Of a stretch of DNA of 64,000 nt, positions 47,637-60,584 are shown in pieces (within the stretch, counting starts at the first letter, position 1; the number at the start of each line of letters is the position of its first letter). Made by a program: the position numbers and the translations under genes. The DNA is from Liolophura sinensis (lineage: Eukaryota; Mollusca; Polyplacophora; Chitonida; Chitonidae), in contig NC_088301.1 of assembly GCF_032854445.1 (NCBI RefSeq), positions 59,594,512 to 59,658,511 of the forward strand, given 5' to 3'. Under the pieces are notes generated by a model, which was not told the DNA's origin, ran no database searches, and saw nothing but the letters and a program-made list of their open reading frames with translations.

Positions 47637-47868
47637 CTTGATGCATCTATTTCGGGTATACCGAGAGAACCAGCAAAATAGTGAGCTTTGTTAATATTTT
47701 TTTCCTAAAATATAAAAATCTGAGGCAGATAAAATGTTTTGGAGTACAGGTATTTCGATATGCTATAAAGTTTGTGCATGCACAGATCTTCTATTCCCCC
47801 TAGTACATATCTGGCACAAATGGAAATGTTTTGTTTAATTGTTAGTAGGTATCTGCAGATGGACAGCG

Positions 47869-50800
47869 CTATTCTAATGCTTGTGTAGATAACTGCTGAT
47901 TTGATGCAGATGCAAGGAGATTCATGGCGGATATATCATCCTCTGTAATTACATAATGAGTACCAGATTCCACATAGGCAAGATGGTAGGAGGTCTGTCC
48001 GTTGTTAGTTGCCGTAATTAGTTGTGTGTTCTGCATTGAAGGTGGAAGCTGAGAAATGTCTGTGACTTTTATATGCTGGAGGGAACTTGCATCCTCCACT
48101 TGTTCTCGAACATTTGTCAGGCCTATCTCTGAAGCCTGTCGCCCACCCTGCAAATGGTTCAAGTCTTCAGGGGACAAAAGTAAAGTTGTGACGTCAGATT
48201 TGGCAGAGCCCTGATCCCCTTTCACTACCACAGTCACGTTACCTAGGTCGCCGGTGTCACCAACACCAGCTAACGAATCCTCAACCTGGGTAACATTTCT
48301 AACCTCTTTTGCTTGCCCTGTCGCCTCATCCAGCATCCTCTGGGGAATACATGCAAGTTCAAATCCCCCAGATGAATTTTGCGTCAGCAGACTGTGAGAG
48401 AGTGGCATGTGGGAGTGAACACTGGTGTTAGTGGAGTCAAACTGACTCCCTACATCAACTTCACTGGAAAAATATACCGTGGTTATTTCAGACTTTTCTT
48501 GTTCACTTTCTCCACCAGAATATAGCACAGCTACCTTTCTTTCGGCCTCCAGTTTGTGTTTTCTCAGGTGTCTGTGATAGGTGGATAGATCATGGAAGGA
48601 GGAGCTGCAGACTTTACAGGTGTAAGGTTTGGTGCCAGTGTGCTGGTTCACATGCTCCCGTAAATACTGCATTCGCGTGAAGCTCTTTGGGCAGTGGGTG
48701 CAGAGGAAGGGACGTTCACCTGTATGCTTCAGTCGATGTCGATCCATATCTCCTACATAACACAGATAATAAAGGAGTAATAATATACATGTACACCATT
48801 TCTATATGTACACATATATTTGACGTGTACTGCTGATTTCACAAACATTTAATCATATGAGCCATGTACATTTAATATAACCAACGCAACAGAAACCACA
48901 CCAAGAGATAGTTTGTCATATAAAGGTGGGAGAATTAAACAATACTATAGATACATGTACATGGATTATGTGCCCATGCTTTCTAACGTACATATGTAGA
49001 AGATCAGAAGGAGGATCACACGTGTACTATACATGTACATATAGTCAATGATTCTGGTTCATTCACTTATCACCAATCCACAAGGAAAATTCAGCTGCTG
49101 TTATACATTCGTTTATGTTTGAATTCAAATTACAACAAAACCATCTCAGAATATTTCACGGTGTTACCTTTGGTAACAAAACAGGCGCCACAATGTTCAC
49201 ACTTATATGAGCGTTTATCAAAATGCCTCTTCTGATGCATCCTCAGCTGGCATTTCTGGCGGAAGGCCTTCCCGCAGTAATCACACAGATGGCCTTTGTG
49301 ACCTGTGTGCAGGTCCATGTGGGACTGTAGAATTCCTGTTTGAGCAAAGCTACGGTCACATATTTTACATCTGAAACATGACAGATACATGGTTCTTCAA
49401 CATCACAGCTATGCTCCTCTCGCAGAAGTTGCTACCGACATAATCCTTCAACCGTTGGGAGAGAAGCGTACAACACGGCAAGAACATTAATCTCTGTTGA
49501 ATAGTCCATCACAACTTCCAACACAAAATATGGTGACTATTATCTGACAATTTAACTAGAAGACTTTAATAGCGACATCCGAACACATGACCAAATATTC
49601 AGTTTAATTTTCACCAATCAATAGGTTTCTATTTTTACATAAATTTTGAATTATTAAAAAGGCAATATGTTTTAGGTGGCATTTAATGATGGACGCAACA
49701 TGCTAGAATAAATGCCTTACTTGTAAGGTTTTTCCCCTGTGTGACTTCTCATGTGAACTTTGACACTTTTCTTCTCTGTAAACCATTTGTTGCATTCTTC
49801 ACACTTGTATGGTTTTGCACCGGAATGTGTTTTCTCATGACGCTGCATATTACACTTCGTTGTGAAACTTTTACCACACTCCTTGCAACTAAACGGCTTC
49901 TCCCCAGAGTGTTTTCTCATGTGCACTGTGAAAATAAACAAACCAAAACAAATCGTACATTTCTACAATGCTTCTGAGAGGAATAGAAACCCTGAAATTA
50001 ATGAAGTTACAAAATAGACATATAACAGAGTCTTTGCGCATATCAAAAAAATAAATATTTATTCAATAACTTTTGCAGTTGTTAACTGCCTACATAAATA
50101 TCAGCTTGACCTATGAGCAGCATGATATATTAGCCAGGTGAAGTAGCAAATTAATCATGATGTCTTCATGAAGTTAACAAAACCCTTAAACATGTAATGG
50201 TACATTAACAAGTCTTAGTGTAAATTAACTACCTTCCAAGGCTGACTCATTACTGAGATTAGCACCACAAACATCGCAGGCTGTTTTCCCCGGTATCATG
50301 TTGTTTAATCGTTTTCGTCCTCTTTTCTTCGGAGACTCCCCTGTGTCGTGGGAGCTTGATTTAACTTTCTTACTACGTAAACGTTTTCTTCTCTTGCTAA
50401 CTCTCCAGTCAGGATCACTTGTATTGATGTTCTCAGAATCATCAAACCTTTCCTCTCTGACAAAAAACAAAATAACAAATGTTCTTAAGGTCTCAATAAT
50501 TCCTCTGATACATGTAATCATGAACAGAAAAGGAACTAGAAATGTACTAAATTGGCTAGTTCACAATTAGGCCGAATGACACAGACACTTGTACTTCTCA
50601 TCTTCCGACATGAAATTGTAGTACACAAAGATATGCCTGTGAGACAGTGACAGAGACATGGCTATGAAACAGTCACTGAGATATTACCATGTAACCTTGA
50701 GTGAGATATAGCTGTGAAACAATGATGGTAGTGTATGGCTGTGAAACCATGGTGGAGATATGACTGTGAAACAATGATGGCAGTGTATGGCTGTAAAAAC

Positions 50801-53800
50801 AATGGTGGAGATTAGTGTATGGCTGTGAAACCATGGTGGAGATTAGTGTATGGCTGTGAAACCATGGTGGAGATATGACTGTGAAACAATGATGGCAGTG
50901 TATGGCTGTAAAACAATGGTGGAGATATAGATGTGAAACAATGATGGAGATATGGCTGTGAAACAATGATGGAGATATGGCTGTGAAACAATGATGGAGA
51001 TATGGCTGTGAAACTGACATGGATGTGGCTATGAAACAATGATGGAGATATAGCTGTGAAAACAAGGCTGGAGATATGGCTGTGAAATGATGGAGAATAG
51101 ATGAGAAACTGAGATGGATATTGTCATGAAATTGACATAGATATGGCTGTGAAACAATGATGAAGATATGGCTGTGAAACAATGAAGGAGATATGGCTGT
51201 GAAACTGACATGGATATGGCTATGAACCAATGATGGAGATATAGCTGTTAAACAATGGTGGAGATACGGCTGTCAAACAGTGATGGACATATGGCTGTGA
51301 AACAATGACCGAGATATTTAAGAGGGGCAAGGGGTCTGTTAGAATGCTACTGACATTACAGCTGTTCCCTTTGGCAATAGCCAGGAAGTTTGATGCTGGA
51401 GTATACATGAAAGTACAAAGAACGGAGCATGCTTTGCAATCTAATAATAACTGTTATGTTGAATCATGCAAATGTTTTATGTTCTGATTTGCCATTAATG
51501 TGGCACAAAATCATTCCCACCATTCAATACTTACTTGTTATGGTCAGGGTGGGTCGATGACTGATGATTAGAAAGATCTTGCTTACACACAAAGTTCACA
51601 CCACATACAGAGCACAGGAATTCCTCTGTGTCTGAAGTTTTCACAGCTTTTCTTCTGCGCTTTCGTTTAACAGGAACAACACTACCACACGCACTACAAG
51701 TGTCTTTATTTTCTGGATGAGGAATAGCTGAAACACAACATAATTAGTATCTATTAAAGTAAACTTTGAAACAATTTCTGTTGATCATTTTGCTCAACTA
51801 CATGATCACTGCAAACATAAACACAGTCCAGCATTTGTATAACATTCCAATGAATATATGTTCTAATAGAGGTACTGCACAGTGAAGGCTGAATACCATA
51901 AATATTGTTTGAGTGTGAGGTGGAAATGATAACCCACGAGATGCGAAGCTCTGCAGGTATACCAAATGCATATTAGTTTATTTGTTGCATCCGTGAAAAA
52001 AATAAGCAATGTGCCATCTTTGTTGTTTTCCTGATTCTATTAATACACCCTGCAATTTCATTACTGTCCACGCTCACAAAACCCTTGTACAGTCTTAAAC
52101 GCTGTCTGTAAGTAATTATACATTCTACAAAGGTGCTTAATGCTAATGCAATATAGGTATTTATGTAAATTAAGCACGTGAATAATTTCTACCTTTTTTG
52201 TGGTGAACTATATATTGCACGGAAGTGCACGGCCTTGAGATGCATCATGTCATGGGTCAAGCAGCGTAATAGCAAAATGTAATAACAAAAGTGATATCTA
52301 ACCAGTGAAGATATCATTTTTATCAGTGAGGGAAATACTGGATTTCACTGATGTATAAATAATAAAAATAAATCCCACATACTGATTTAAAAGCATGTTT
52401 TGCTACACTTTATTTCCAACATCTGTAATGTTAGAGATAATCATGTTACAGAAACAAAATTTCTTGTTTTCAAAATTACAGTTTATACAATCTTGTATCA
52501 CAAAAGCAGCCCTCTGCATAAACGGGTCACACTCACACAAAGCATGTTAATTTTATTGTAGAATGAGTGTAGATATTGACATTGGATAATGTGGCAACAT
52601 CAGATTAGACAGTATAAACTAATAATGAATTGAAAAATGGTTAGCATGAATAACTTATCATCATAATCATTTGGAAACTGAACTATATTTCTCTTTTTTT
52701 TTTAAATCCTTTTAGTTATACATGCAAGCAACATATTTTTTATGTTGGGCTATCTAGAAATAGGTATAGATGTCATTTAGAAAGTGGATTAAGTAACAGT
52801 ATTATCGTTAATAGGGATTACACTTTCTGAATATAGCACAGATTCTAGTGCTGAAATTTGGCTAAGACCACTGCGAGTTTCGAACCGGCGACCTCAGAGT
52901 CAGGCACCAAACTGCCAGCAATACATGTCAACCGTCTAGACCACTCGACCAACGGGCCTTCCACAAAAAATGGAAGGCAGTTGACCGGTAGACTTTACAG
53001 CAAACATGCATTACCCCTCTGATGATCACAAACGATGTCAACTCCCTTCATTATAGACATGTTTCCATGTTTAAATCAAAAGTTTACCTTTTAGACAAGA
53101 CATTTATGCACGTAATTTGCCACTGAAATGTCCAGTTTTTTTTAATATCTCCACATTCTTACCAGTAACTAAAATAACTTTAGACATCAGTATACATGGT
53201 AAAGATTTCTGCTCTTACCTTCCTGATTTTGTGCTTGAGGTTCAATGTTTAGTCCGCATAAGTAGCATTTTTCTGACTCTTTCTGACTCTTTATTTCAAC
53301 TTTTGTTGTTGCAATGGCCTCAATTAACTTATCCACATCTGTGACATGTGGCACTTGATCATTACTATTTTCCTGGATAGTTTTTCTTGGCCTTCCTCTA
53401 GTCCGTCTTGGTTTCACAAGTGATTCTCTGGATGTGGATAACAGACTATCATCTACATTTGTTCCCTTTTCAATCTTCTGCTTAGATTCTGACGACATTG
53501 TTATCTCTGCATAGGTATGCTCTCTGAGTGATACAGCGATTCATTATCCTCGTAATCATTATCAGGTGTGGAAGCAACGATTTCCGCACCAACAACCGTC
53601 GGAATGTAGGTATGGTCCAAGTGAGTCCCAGGTGAAGCAAAGTCTGCTCTGTCCACTCTGAAGCTCACAGCATCAGCTCCAGTCACAGTTTTTAATGTTG
53701 ACGACACATCATTCCAGAACTGCCATGCTGCTCCTTTGTGCTCTACTGAAATGTGCTTTGCAATATTAACAGCTTCAAGGACCTAAAAAATACAAGCAAA

Positions 53801-55178
53801 AACAAGAACTGACATATCATGAGACTATAAGACGAAATATTTTTAAAATTTGATAACCATGAGTCCTCAAAATAAAGAAGTTAAAAAACCATAACTGTAC
53901 AACATTATTAAGGGGTGTCAAATTTCTGCAAAGTTGTATTCAACCAAAGTTGTACCACAATGATGAAAGGCTCAAAATAATCCTTATCAAACAGCAAATG
54001 TATGCATTATATATAATTATATAAAACGATTAACTTAGATATGTAGTAAGACATTGACATGAACTGAAATGTGCAGTTCTCTTTCCACTTCTCATATACT
54101 GTACTTATTTATTTATTTATTTGATTGGTGTTTTACGCCGTACTCAAGAATATTTCACTTATACGACGGCGGCTAGCATTGTGGTGGTAGGAAACCGGGC
54201 TGAGCCCAGGGGAAACCCACGACCATCCGCAGGCTGCTGGCAGACCTTCCCACATACGGCCGGAGAAGAAGCCAGAATGAGCTGGACTTGAACTCGCAGC
54301 GACCGCATTGGTGAGAGACTCCTGGTTCATTACGCTGTGCTAGCGCGTTAACCAACTGAGCCACGGAGGCCCCATATACTGTACTGTATCACTATCATGT
54401 ACAACAATAATCATGTGTCCAGCCAGGGCACTACACCTGTATTTTATGAAAATATCATATTTTATACCATAGAACAGCTAAAACAATGCAACTGACACGA
54501 AACAGTCAATTCTGAATAGATGATTTCAAAGTTATCAACAGTAATTTTCAAACATATTGCCTTAAAAGAATACAGAAAGTTTTGAGTAGTACATTTCAGC
54601 GATTTCAAAGTGGCCATGATAAGAATCACGTCCAATTAAGCAACGTGGTAAGAAGTTTTGATTACCAAACTAGGCCTACTTGCGTGGCAAAACTGCAAGT
54701 TACGGTCTGTACTCCCGGCTGAGCAGAGCAGAGCAGAGCAGAGCAGAGCAGGTATGCCAAGGAATGTTAGCACACCGAATTTATAACAGTTAAAAGTTCT
54801 GACAGGAAAATGATGAAACTGGTCGGCAGGCTCACAATGATTCTCACGGGAAAAGTCAGCATCTACAGCAGCCCCTGTTGTTATAGGTGTACAATATCTA
54901 AGAGAAGGACTATATTGTGCGCTTGAATGTAGGTGAAACACGACCATAATTCACCATTAACAACGCTATTTGGAAACCCTAAGATTTTTTATAAGGAGGA
55001 AATTCTCACTAACTTCAGCATAAGTATAAAACAGTCATGTTGACGATATCCTTACAAACGTCAACAAACACGACAACAACAACAGCATGCTACCTTCACT
55101 TTTGAACAGTTCAAAGATTGATTCGGGGCCACTTTCCACCGAGGTAAGGTTGTGATCCTCTAATTGTATCCGATCCAT
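47869..55178 (-). CDS. C2H2 zinc-finger protein with AT-hook (7 exons)
   Basis: A probable sequence-specific nuclear DNA-binding protein; I cannot name the orthologue. Exons: 55178-55056, 53782-53219, 51727-51535, 50456-50233, 49925-49721, 49370-49168, 48752-47869, joined in phase with GT-AG introns, about 798 residues. Exon 2 encodes an AT-hook (RRTRGRPRK). Exons 2-3 hold unpaired CxxC pairs and one atypical finger ending HQSSTH. Exon 4 is very basic ([18 protein letters not shown]), a likely nuclear signal. Exons 4-7 give eight canonical fingers with TGEKP-type linkers; introns split fingers at the usual positions. The last 230 residues are acidic and Ser/Thr/Gln-rich, a possible activation region. 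Exon 2 needs a one-base shift between the frame ending IPMQR-stop (53501) and the frame starting MSSESK (53498), so the true start may be 53498. The exon 1 donor at 55056 was chosen because it alone keeps phase. Confidence 0.88.
50640..51316. repeat. 25-bp minisatellite in intron 3 of the zinc-finger gene
   Basis: Units close to ATGGCTGTGAAAC plus AATGATGGAGAT recur about 25 times with 25-bp spacing (for instance TATGG at 50951 and 50976) and many variants. Long antisense frames rich in His, Ser and Phe here are by-products of the array. Confidence 0.9.
51870..51960. repeat. Short dispersed repeat, copy B
   Basis: GCACAGTGAAGGCTGAATACC, ATAAATATT and GTGGAAATGATAACCCACG match copy A near 46655 in the same order and strand. 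It lies in intron 2 of the zinc-finger gene. Confidence 0.6.
52190..52390. repeat. Dispersed repeat with inverted CAGTGA words
   Basis: ACCAGTGAAGATATCATTTTT, TCAGTGAGGGAAATACTGG and TTTCACTGATGTATAAA are arranged as in a repeat I associate with bivalve and gastropod genomes. It lies in intron 2 of the zinc-finger gene. Boundaries are uncertain. Confidence 0.4.
52866..52964 (-). repeat. tRNA-derived repeat head
   Basis: On the minus strand GTTGGTCGAGTGGTCTAGACGG resembles a Leu/Ser-type A box and GTCGCCGGTTCGAAACTC a B box, about 50 bases apart. The arms do not pair well enough for a working tRNA. It is probably the head of a further SINE or a tRNA pseudogene. Confidence 0.5.
54106..54372 (-). 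mobile_element. Full-length SINE with target-site duplication, zinc-finger gene intron 1
   Basis: Antisense copy from an ATTTATTTATTT tail through GATTGGTGTTTTACGCCG to a head ending GAGCCACGGAGGCC. The flanking 13-bp duplication CATATACTGTACT lies at 54093-54105 and 54373-54385. Confidence 0.9.
54720..54751 (+). repeat. (GAGCA) microsatellite
   Basis: Six tandem copies of GAGCA in intron 1 of the zinc-finger gene. Confidence 0.95.
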
Positions 55179-56440
55179 TTTCGGTTGCACTTATATACCG
55201 ATAACTTATCTCCCAAGTCACTAAGCTTAGTACAAGTCAGCCAGCACAAGTCAGCCAGCACAAGTCAGCTTGTGTTGTTTCTCATTGCGACATTTTGTCC
55301 TCCGCTGGCGCGATTTGTTTACGCCTTGATGGAGTTAAGGGGGGACAACCCTGTAAAACAGAACTTTCTCCGTTACCCAAATGCTCTTGATATACTCTCA
55401 AATAAGAACTTAATGATATATAGAGGATTTTCGTCACAATTCGAAAAAAAAAACTTTCGGATTTATACAGCACATTTTTTTCTACTTTGATATCCATGTC
55501 CTTATTGTTAGTTGTAATCAGTCACAATACATTACAAAATACAAGTTGGCTTTACAGGACGGCCTAATGACGCCTGTCAATTTAGGGTATAAGGGCGGGG
55601 TAAATCGATATAAAAACCACTTTCTGGGTGCGTAGAGTGACTTAGTCTGTCTGTACATACTTTATATGTTAAACCATATAAAACCTTATACCATTATTTG
55701 CCGAAAATTGCCAAATTTCTAAAGACGACCGCTCGCGGCCGGCGATTAATGTGAAACATAGAGTCGGGTCGTTCATGAAGAAGGAAACGGACTTTAATGG
55801 CCTGTCTGTATAGCAGGAATAATGGTGGCAATTACATATCGGATTTCAGGTATAATATTTAAATATTAGGCTTAGGCTACTATGTTTACATTTCATTTTA
55901 TTTCACACATTATGAGAGCGCATACAAAATATATAACTGGTCGTTCAATATCGATTAAAGGACATTAAATATGAATATATAAAAAGTTAACAAATCAAAG
56001 TGTCACTTTCTGGTTCAAGTCCATGCCTCACTTTTCTGCTAAAATTAATCTTAGAAGATGTCTGACGTGGAGATGTTCCCGTCTTTGAATATATTAAGTA
56101 TATTATGATTCCTGTGTTTAACATACTTTCAGATATATAAATGTCAAAATGGTTACTCCAGATACTTCACTGGCTATTATATATATATATAATGGAAAGG
56201 AGACAACATATCACCTTACAAAGTTTGCCATTATTTCCAGTTAAGTCTAAGTGATAAGTAAATAATAACCGCTTCAACACCTACATATCCGAAAGAATAT
56301 TTATAGCATTTATTTTGTATGCGAACAAATTATATTTTTTCAAAGACAATAATTTATTTTAAAGTAAAAATATTTTCAGATATCACAGATTTATGAAATC
56401 AAACATATATTTCTATTCATGTACAAAATTTTATTAAGCA
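55179..56440. other. Region upstream of the zinc-finger gene
   Basis: It should hold the 5'UTR and promoter. Three near-copies of CACAAGTCAGCCAG lie at about 55230-55272. No other gene is supported; the open frames on either strand near 55164-55497 lack coding character. Confidence 0.5.
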
Positions 56441-56700
56441 TTTGACTGGTGTTTTACGCTGTACTCAAGAATATACGATGGCGGCCACCGTTATGGTGGG
56501 AGGAATCCGGGGCTGAGCCTAGGGAGACCTACAACTATACGCAAGTTGCTGGCAGATGTTCCCACCTACGGAGGAAGAAAAAGCCAGTATGAGGTCGACA
56601 TGAACTCACTGCGACCTCGTTGGTGAGAGACTCCTGGGTCATTGCTCCGCGCTGGACGTGCTAAGCGATCCAGCAACGGAAGCCCCCCCCCCCCCCCCCT
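56441..56700 (-). repeat. Diverged SINE with poly-C junction
   Basis: Antisense copy: TTTGACTGGTGTTTTACGCTG, a decayed centre, and a head ending CCAGCAACGGAAGCC followed by a run of about 19 C. Confidence 0.8.
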
Positions 56701-59140
56701 TCCCCTATATATACAGAAGATATAAATATAAGAATATCTATATATGATATAGAAAATAGGACAATTGCTTGTCAAACAACAAAACTACAAACAGGGTATT
56801 ACGCACAGGTTTGTTTACATTACCACACATTAACTACACTCTGCATGATTGGAGAAAGAAAACAAACATTGAATCCACTCACCTGATAATTTGGGGGGCG
56901 GGAGGGGGGGGGGTGGAGGTGAAGCATGCATGCAGTGTAGAATCAATACCACCTCCCCTTGCCACATGCTAGAATTCAAAAAACAAAGCTTCAGTCATCA
57001 GGAGAGCATCGTGGATTTTAAACGGTTAAGAACTTCAGAAAGAATTCACTGCATGCGTTCACACGAACACAAAGCTTCAGCATATCTTTTCACTGAAAGA
57101 TTACAGTGGAGAAAACGTAATTATGCAATCACACAAGTTCAGATGAAAGAGAGCGAAAAGCTAGTTGTAAATGTGTCTTCAATACTTTTTTTTATTTTTC
57201 TTTGCAGAGAAAAGGGTACTTGAAAATAATCTTTGTATGCTTGGCATTTGGGATCATCTCTTGGTGTATATTGTCTTTCTAAAATTATGTTATCAATGAG
57301 AATGTAACACATGTTTAATAAATATATTTACACTAGAGTTTGGTCTTTCAGCTAACAAATGTGTTTCAACCTGGATTTTTATTATATTTTTATAGTTTGA
57401 ATACATTCGTAAATATTATCATAATTCTGATTAATTTTCGGTTTACTGGAGTATAAACCTTTGACCAATTGGTTCGCACTTCACAAAATGTAATTTCAGA
57501 AAAATTCAATTATGCGACTACATGTGTGAAAATTTTCATAGCACTGTGTTGGCAAAAAAGTGAGAAATGAAAGTATTTTCACCACACCGTGACAACTTTC
57601 TCAAAAACAGAAAGGAACCAAGAACAAACATTCTGGAGGAGCCTCATGCGTAACAAACTATGTCATTAATTGGTTTGCAAATTAATTTTAGTCAAGTATT
57701 CAATGTCCCCACCTTCCAGTTCAATTGGAACAGATCAACCTACTTATGTATAAAATTGAACAAAATATAATGCTCCATAAAAGTGTTAATGATTTATCTT
57801 GAAAGGTCTGTGCAAAACCTGCTGCATTGCTTTTATATAGTCCTTCCCTGATGCCACCATGGGGGGTTACTTGTGGCTTAAAGTATGCAGACAAATGTTA
57901 GTAGGAGGCAATAAACATTTAGCAGAGGCATGTGTACTCACAGCAGCTAATCCCCCTGGGTGAGTTAATCCCCTAATCTGAGGGAACTAAGAAAACTTGA
58001 TTCTCTTTGCTCACAAAAAGTTATGCATTTTGTCAAATTTAAGGTATTGAATATCTATCTTTAAAATTCACTCTCAGAGCTAAAATGAAACATGTGATGC
58101 AACACTTAAGTTTTTCTGATAAAACAGTAATCAAACTTCACAAAAATCCCTTTTATACATGAAAGTAGCCATAAACTTTGAGTGAAATGCAGTATTTATA
58201 ATTAGAATTTGTTTTTCATCTTTAACTTTGAGGAAAGATAAGAAAATGGAGATTCAAATAGCCGCCAGTATGTATTAAAAAAAATGGAAAATTTCAGCCA
58301 TGAGCGTTTTCAGTATCTAAATCACAACAGATGCTAATATCTTTAATCCTGAATGTAAAAAACAAATGCTAACATTAAAACATTAACTCTAAATGTAAAA
58401 ATCCAAAAATCATTTCCAGTTGCTCCACTAATTCATTTGTTGTCGAAAGTTACCAGATGTGTCAAAAAAAAAATTGAAAAAAATAAAACTGTTATTCCAT
58501 GAACGGAAATCATGCGAATTAAAAACTTCAACACAGGCGTTGTGTATCGTTCGTTGGGATTCTGTTAAGTGCCAAACTTCTTTTTCATGTACTATTTATT
58601 TAAATGTGTCTTTTTGATATTAAACTTCGATATAACGTTGTATGGCAGAATCTTTGTATATGTTGTTCATAACTTAATGTTTTTTTACTACACGTTTTAC
58701 TTGTCTTGGTTGGATTTATTGACAGTACTTTTTTTATATAAAAAATTTACATGTATAAACGTGGAAATGGTAATTTCTGGATGGTTTTTATTTCAAAAGT
58801 GCAGTAAATGTATTAATTGTTATGTATTTTCCATTTCATTTTCTGTACATGCCATGAATTTTACCTTGGCATGTACATTCATAGTTTTGTATTCTGTGTA
58901 GCTCTTGAGCATACAGTGTCTGCCGTTGATAACATTTATACATTTGTATTATTACCATGAAAAAGTTACATTGCAGTTCACACGTGTCAGTGTTTACCTG
59001 CTAAGTCACTTATCTATTTTGTTTTCAAAAGTTCTGTTTGGTTTTAATCCTGTGGCTGGGAAATAAGCCCCTTTAGATGCTATGTTTCTCAGCTTGAACC
59101 ACCTGTAAAATTACTATTTTGGTGGAAATACAACGCGGCC
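56701..59140. other. Intergenic, no gene seen
   Basis: AT-rich sequence with A and T runs. A G-rich tract at 56893-56916 has at least four G runs and could form a quadruplex. A 110-codon hydrophobic frame at 58569-58901 is Phe/Ile/Leu-rich because the DNA is T-rich, and I do not accept it as a gene. Confidence 0.5.
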
Positions 59141-59149
59141 AAGCGGGGT

Positions 59150-60580
59150 TGGAAACTCCTGCTTAAAATCAAAGCACAAGATTGTCGCAGTTCCCTCTGA
59201 TGAGTTGACAACTCCTCATACAATTATTAATCCAGACGAAATAGTTAAGTTTGATGAGAATCAAAATGAGTTTACAGACACAGAAGTCAGCTTAGCAACA
59301 ACGAAGATGAGAAAACTTTAGAAACTGTAAATGGAAACGCTGATGTAGATGATAAAACTATTAAAAGAAATGTCAATGTGGAAAATATAGAAAATCATCC
59401 ACCTAATGATATCGTCTCAAAAAAACATCAGTCAGACGGCTATGGCAAAACTGGCTTTAGACAATTATCGCGTTGTTCTTGCTCCGAAGTTAAAGCCTTT
59501 TTGGTCGAAAGCAATGATGGTAAAATGCACCGTACAACTCTATCCCAAACCACCCTGCCAGTGTCACTCAAGAACCCACTGATACCATATTATAGCTTTT
59601 AAAATGAGTGTAGGTGATAAATCTTTTTCAAACTAAGTCAAACCAGGTGACTTTACGGCAACTAACAAAAAAAAAAGCCGAAAAAGAACATGAAAAACTT
59701 CCGGTAGAAAACAGCCTTGGACTTGTGATAGTGACAAGTCCTTAAAGTTTGCCCCAGATTCAATAGAAAGTAGAAGTAAAGATTTAATTTCAAGCGTACT
59801 TCCAGATAATTATAATCAGCTGATAAATCATGATATAATCTTGCTATGCAATCTGATAAATCAAAACGAATACGATCTATAAACATGTAACAAACCACTC
59901 AATCAGTCCCAAATTTGAATAATAAATGGACGTTATTTTTAACCCTTCAGGATAAATTCATTATAGAAAATAAGGGTTTAAATCCTGGCATAATGCTCTT
60001 AGTCCAAATGATTTTGAGCCCACAATTCTGGTCGTTGGATTTATCGTTCTGAAATAGACAGTTTTCACAAGCTCCATCTGTACAAATCCATCACGCTTGA
60101 GTTTTCCACTGGGTGACAAATATAAAAAGACCAAAATGAGTGCATTTATCTTCTGGACAATAAACTAAGAGACCCGAAAACTATCCTGAATGTGTACAGT
60201 TGCATCTATCTGCCGTGTAGGGCCAAAGTAGAAACAATTTCATAGTCAAATTACCTGAAATACAACAACATACAAATGTAATAGATTCTGGATTATTTGC
60301 TGTGGCAAATATAGTTGAATTTTATTTCCTTAGATACGTAGGAAATGTCGCTTGTTTTTACCACCCTTCTAAATTACGCATTTATCCGAGTAGTTGCATC
60401 GAAAACTGTATAGGTTTGGGCCTTTTCCAGAATTAGGCACTATCGATTCACGTTTTTTGAGCCAACATATCATACGGTTAAAATCACGTGAGTTTGTAGC
60501 TGTCGCAGATTCTTCTGAGAATATGATAGGATGTGGTGGGAGATTTAGATCTAAATATGCAGTGATTGGCAACACTTGAC
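59150..60580 (+). pseudogene. Decayed transposon-type ORF with C48/Ulp1-like protease motifs
   Basis: Coding-like fragments jump between frames. The first part (59180-59600) is Asp/Glu/Lys/Asn-rich (VNGNADVDDKTIKR). Near 60105 FHWVT matches the catalytic-His block (NHWVT). Near 60255-60330 QQHTNVIDSGLFAVA matches the QQTxGxDCGLFAIA block, with Ser where the catalytic Cys belongs. CIENCIGLG and GPFPELG near 60400 match the usual end. Such C48-like ORFs are common in invertebrate transposable elements. Stops and the lost Cys show it is inactive. Family assignment is from motif order only. Confidence 0.5.
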
Positions 60581-60584
60581 GTGC

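Larger units (their letters stand above)
44979..47868. other. Interval between the FBXL13 array and the zinc-finger gene
   Basis: No supported gene. It probably holds the end of the FBXL13 3'UTR at the left and the zinc-finger 3'UTR at the right. Short open frames near 46372-46704 and 46977-47183 have no family resemblance. A short dispersed repeat lies near 46655. Confidence 0.5.

Noticed and set aside
50673-51230. 185-codon minus-strand frame rich in His, Ser and Phe
   Set aside because: By-product of the 25-bp intronic minisatellite.
58569-58901. 110-codon hydrophobic plus-strand frame
   Set aside because: The Phe/Ile/Leu/Tyr content follows from T-rich DNA; no splice sites, start context or family resemblance.
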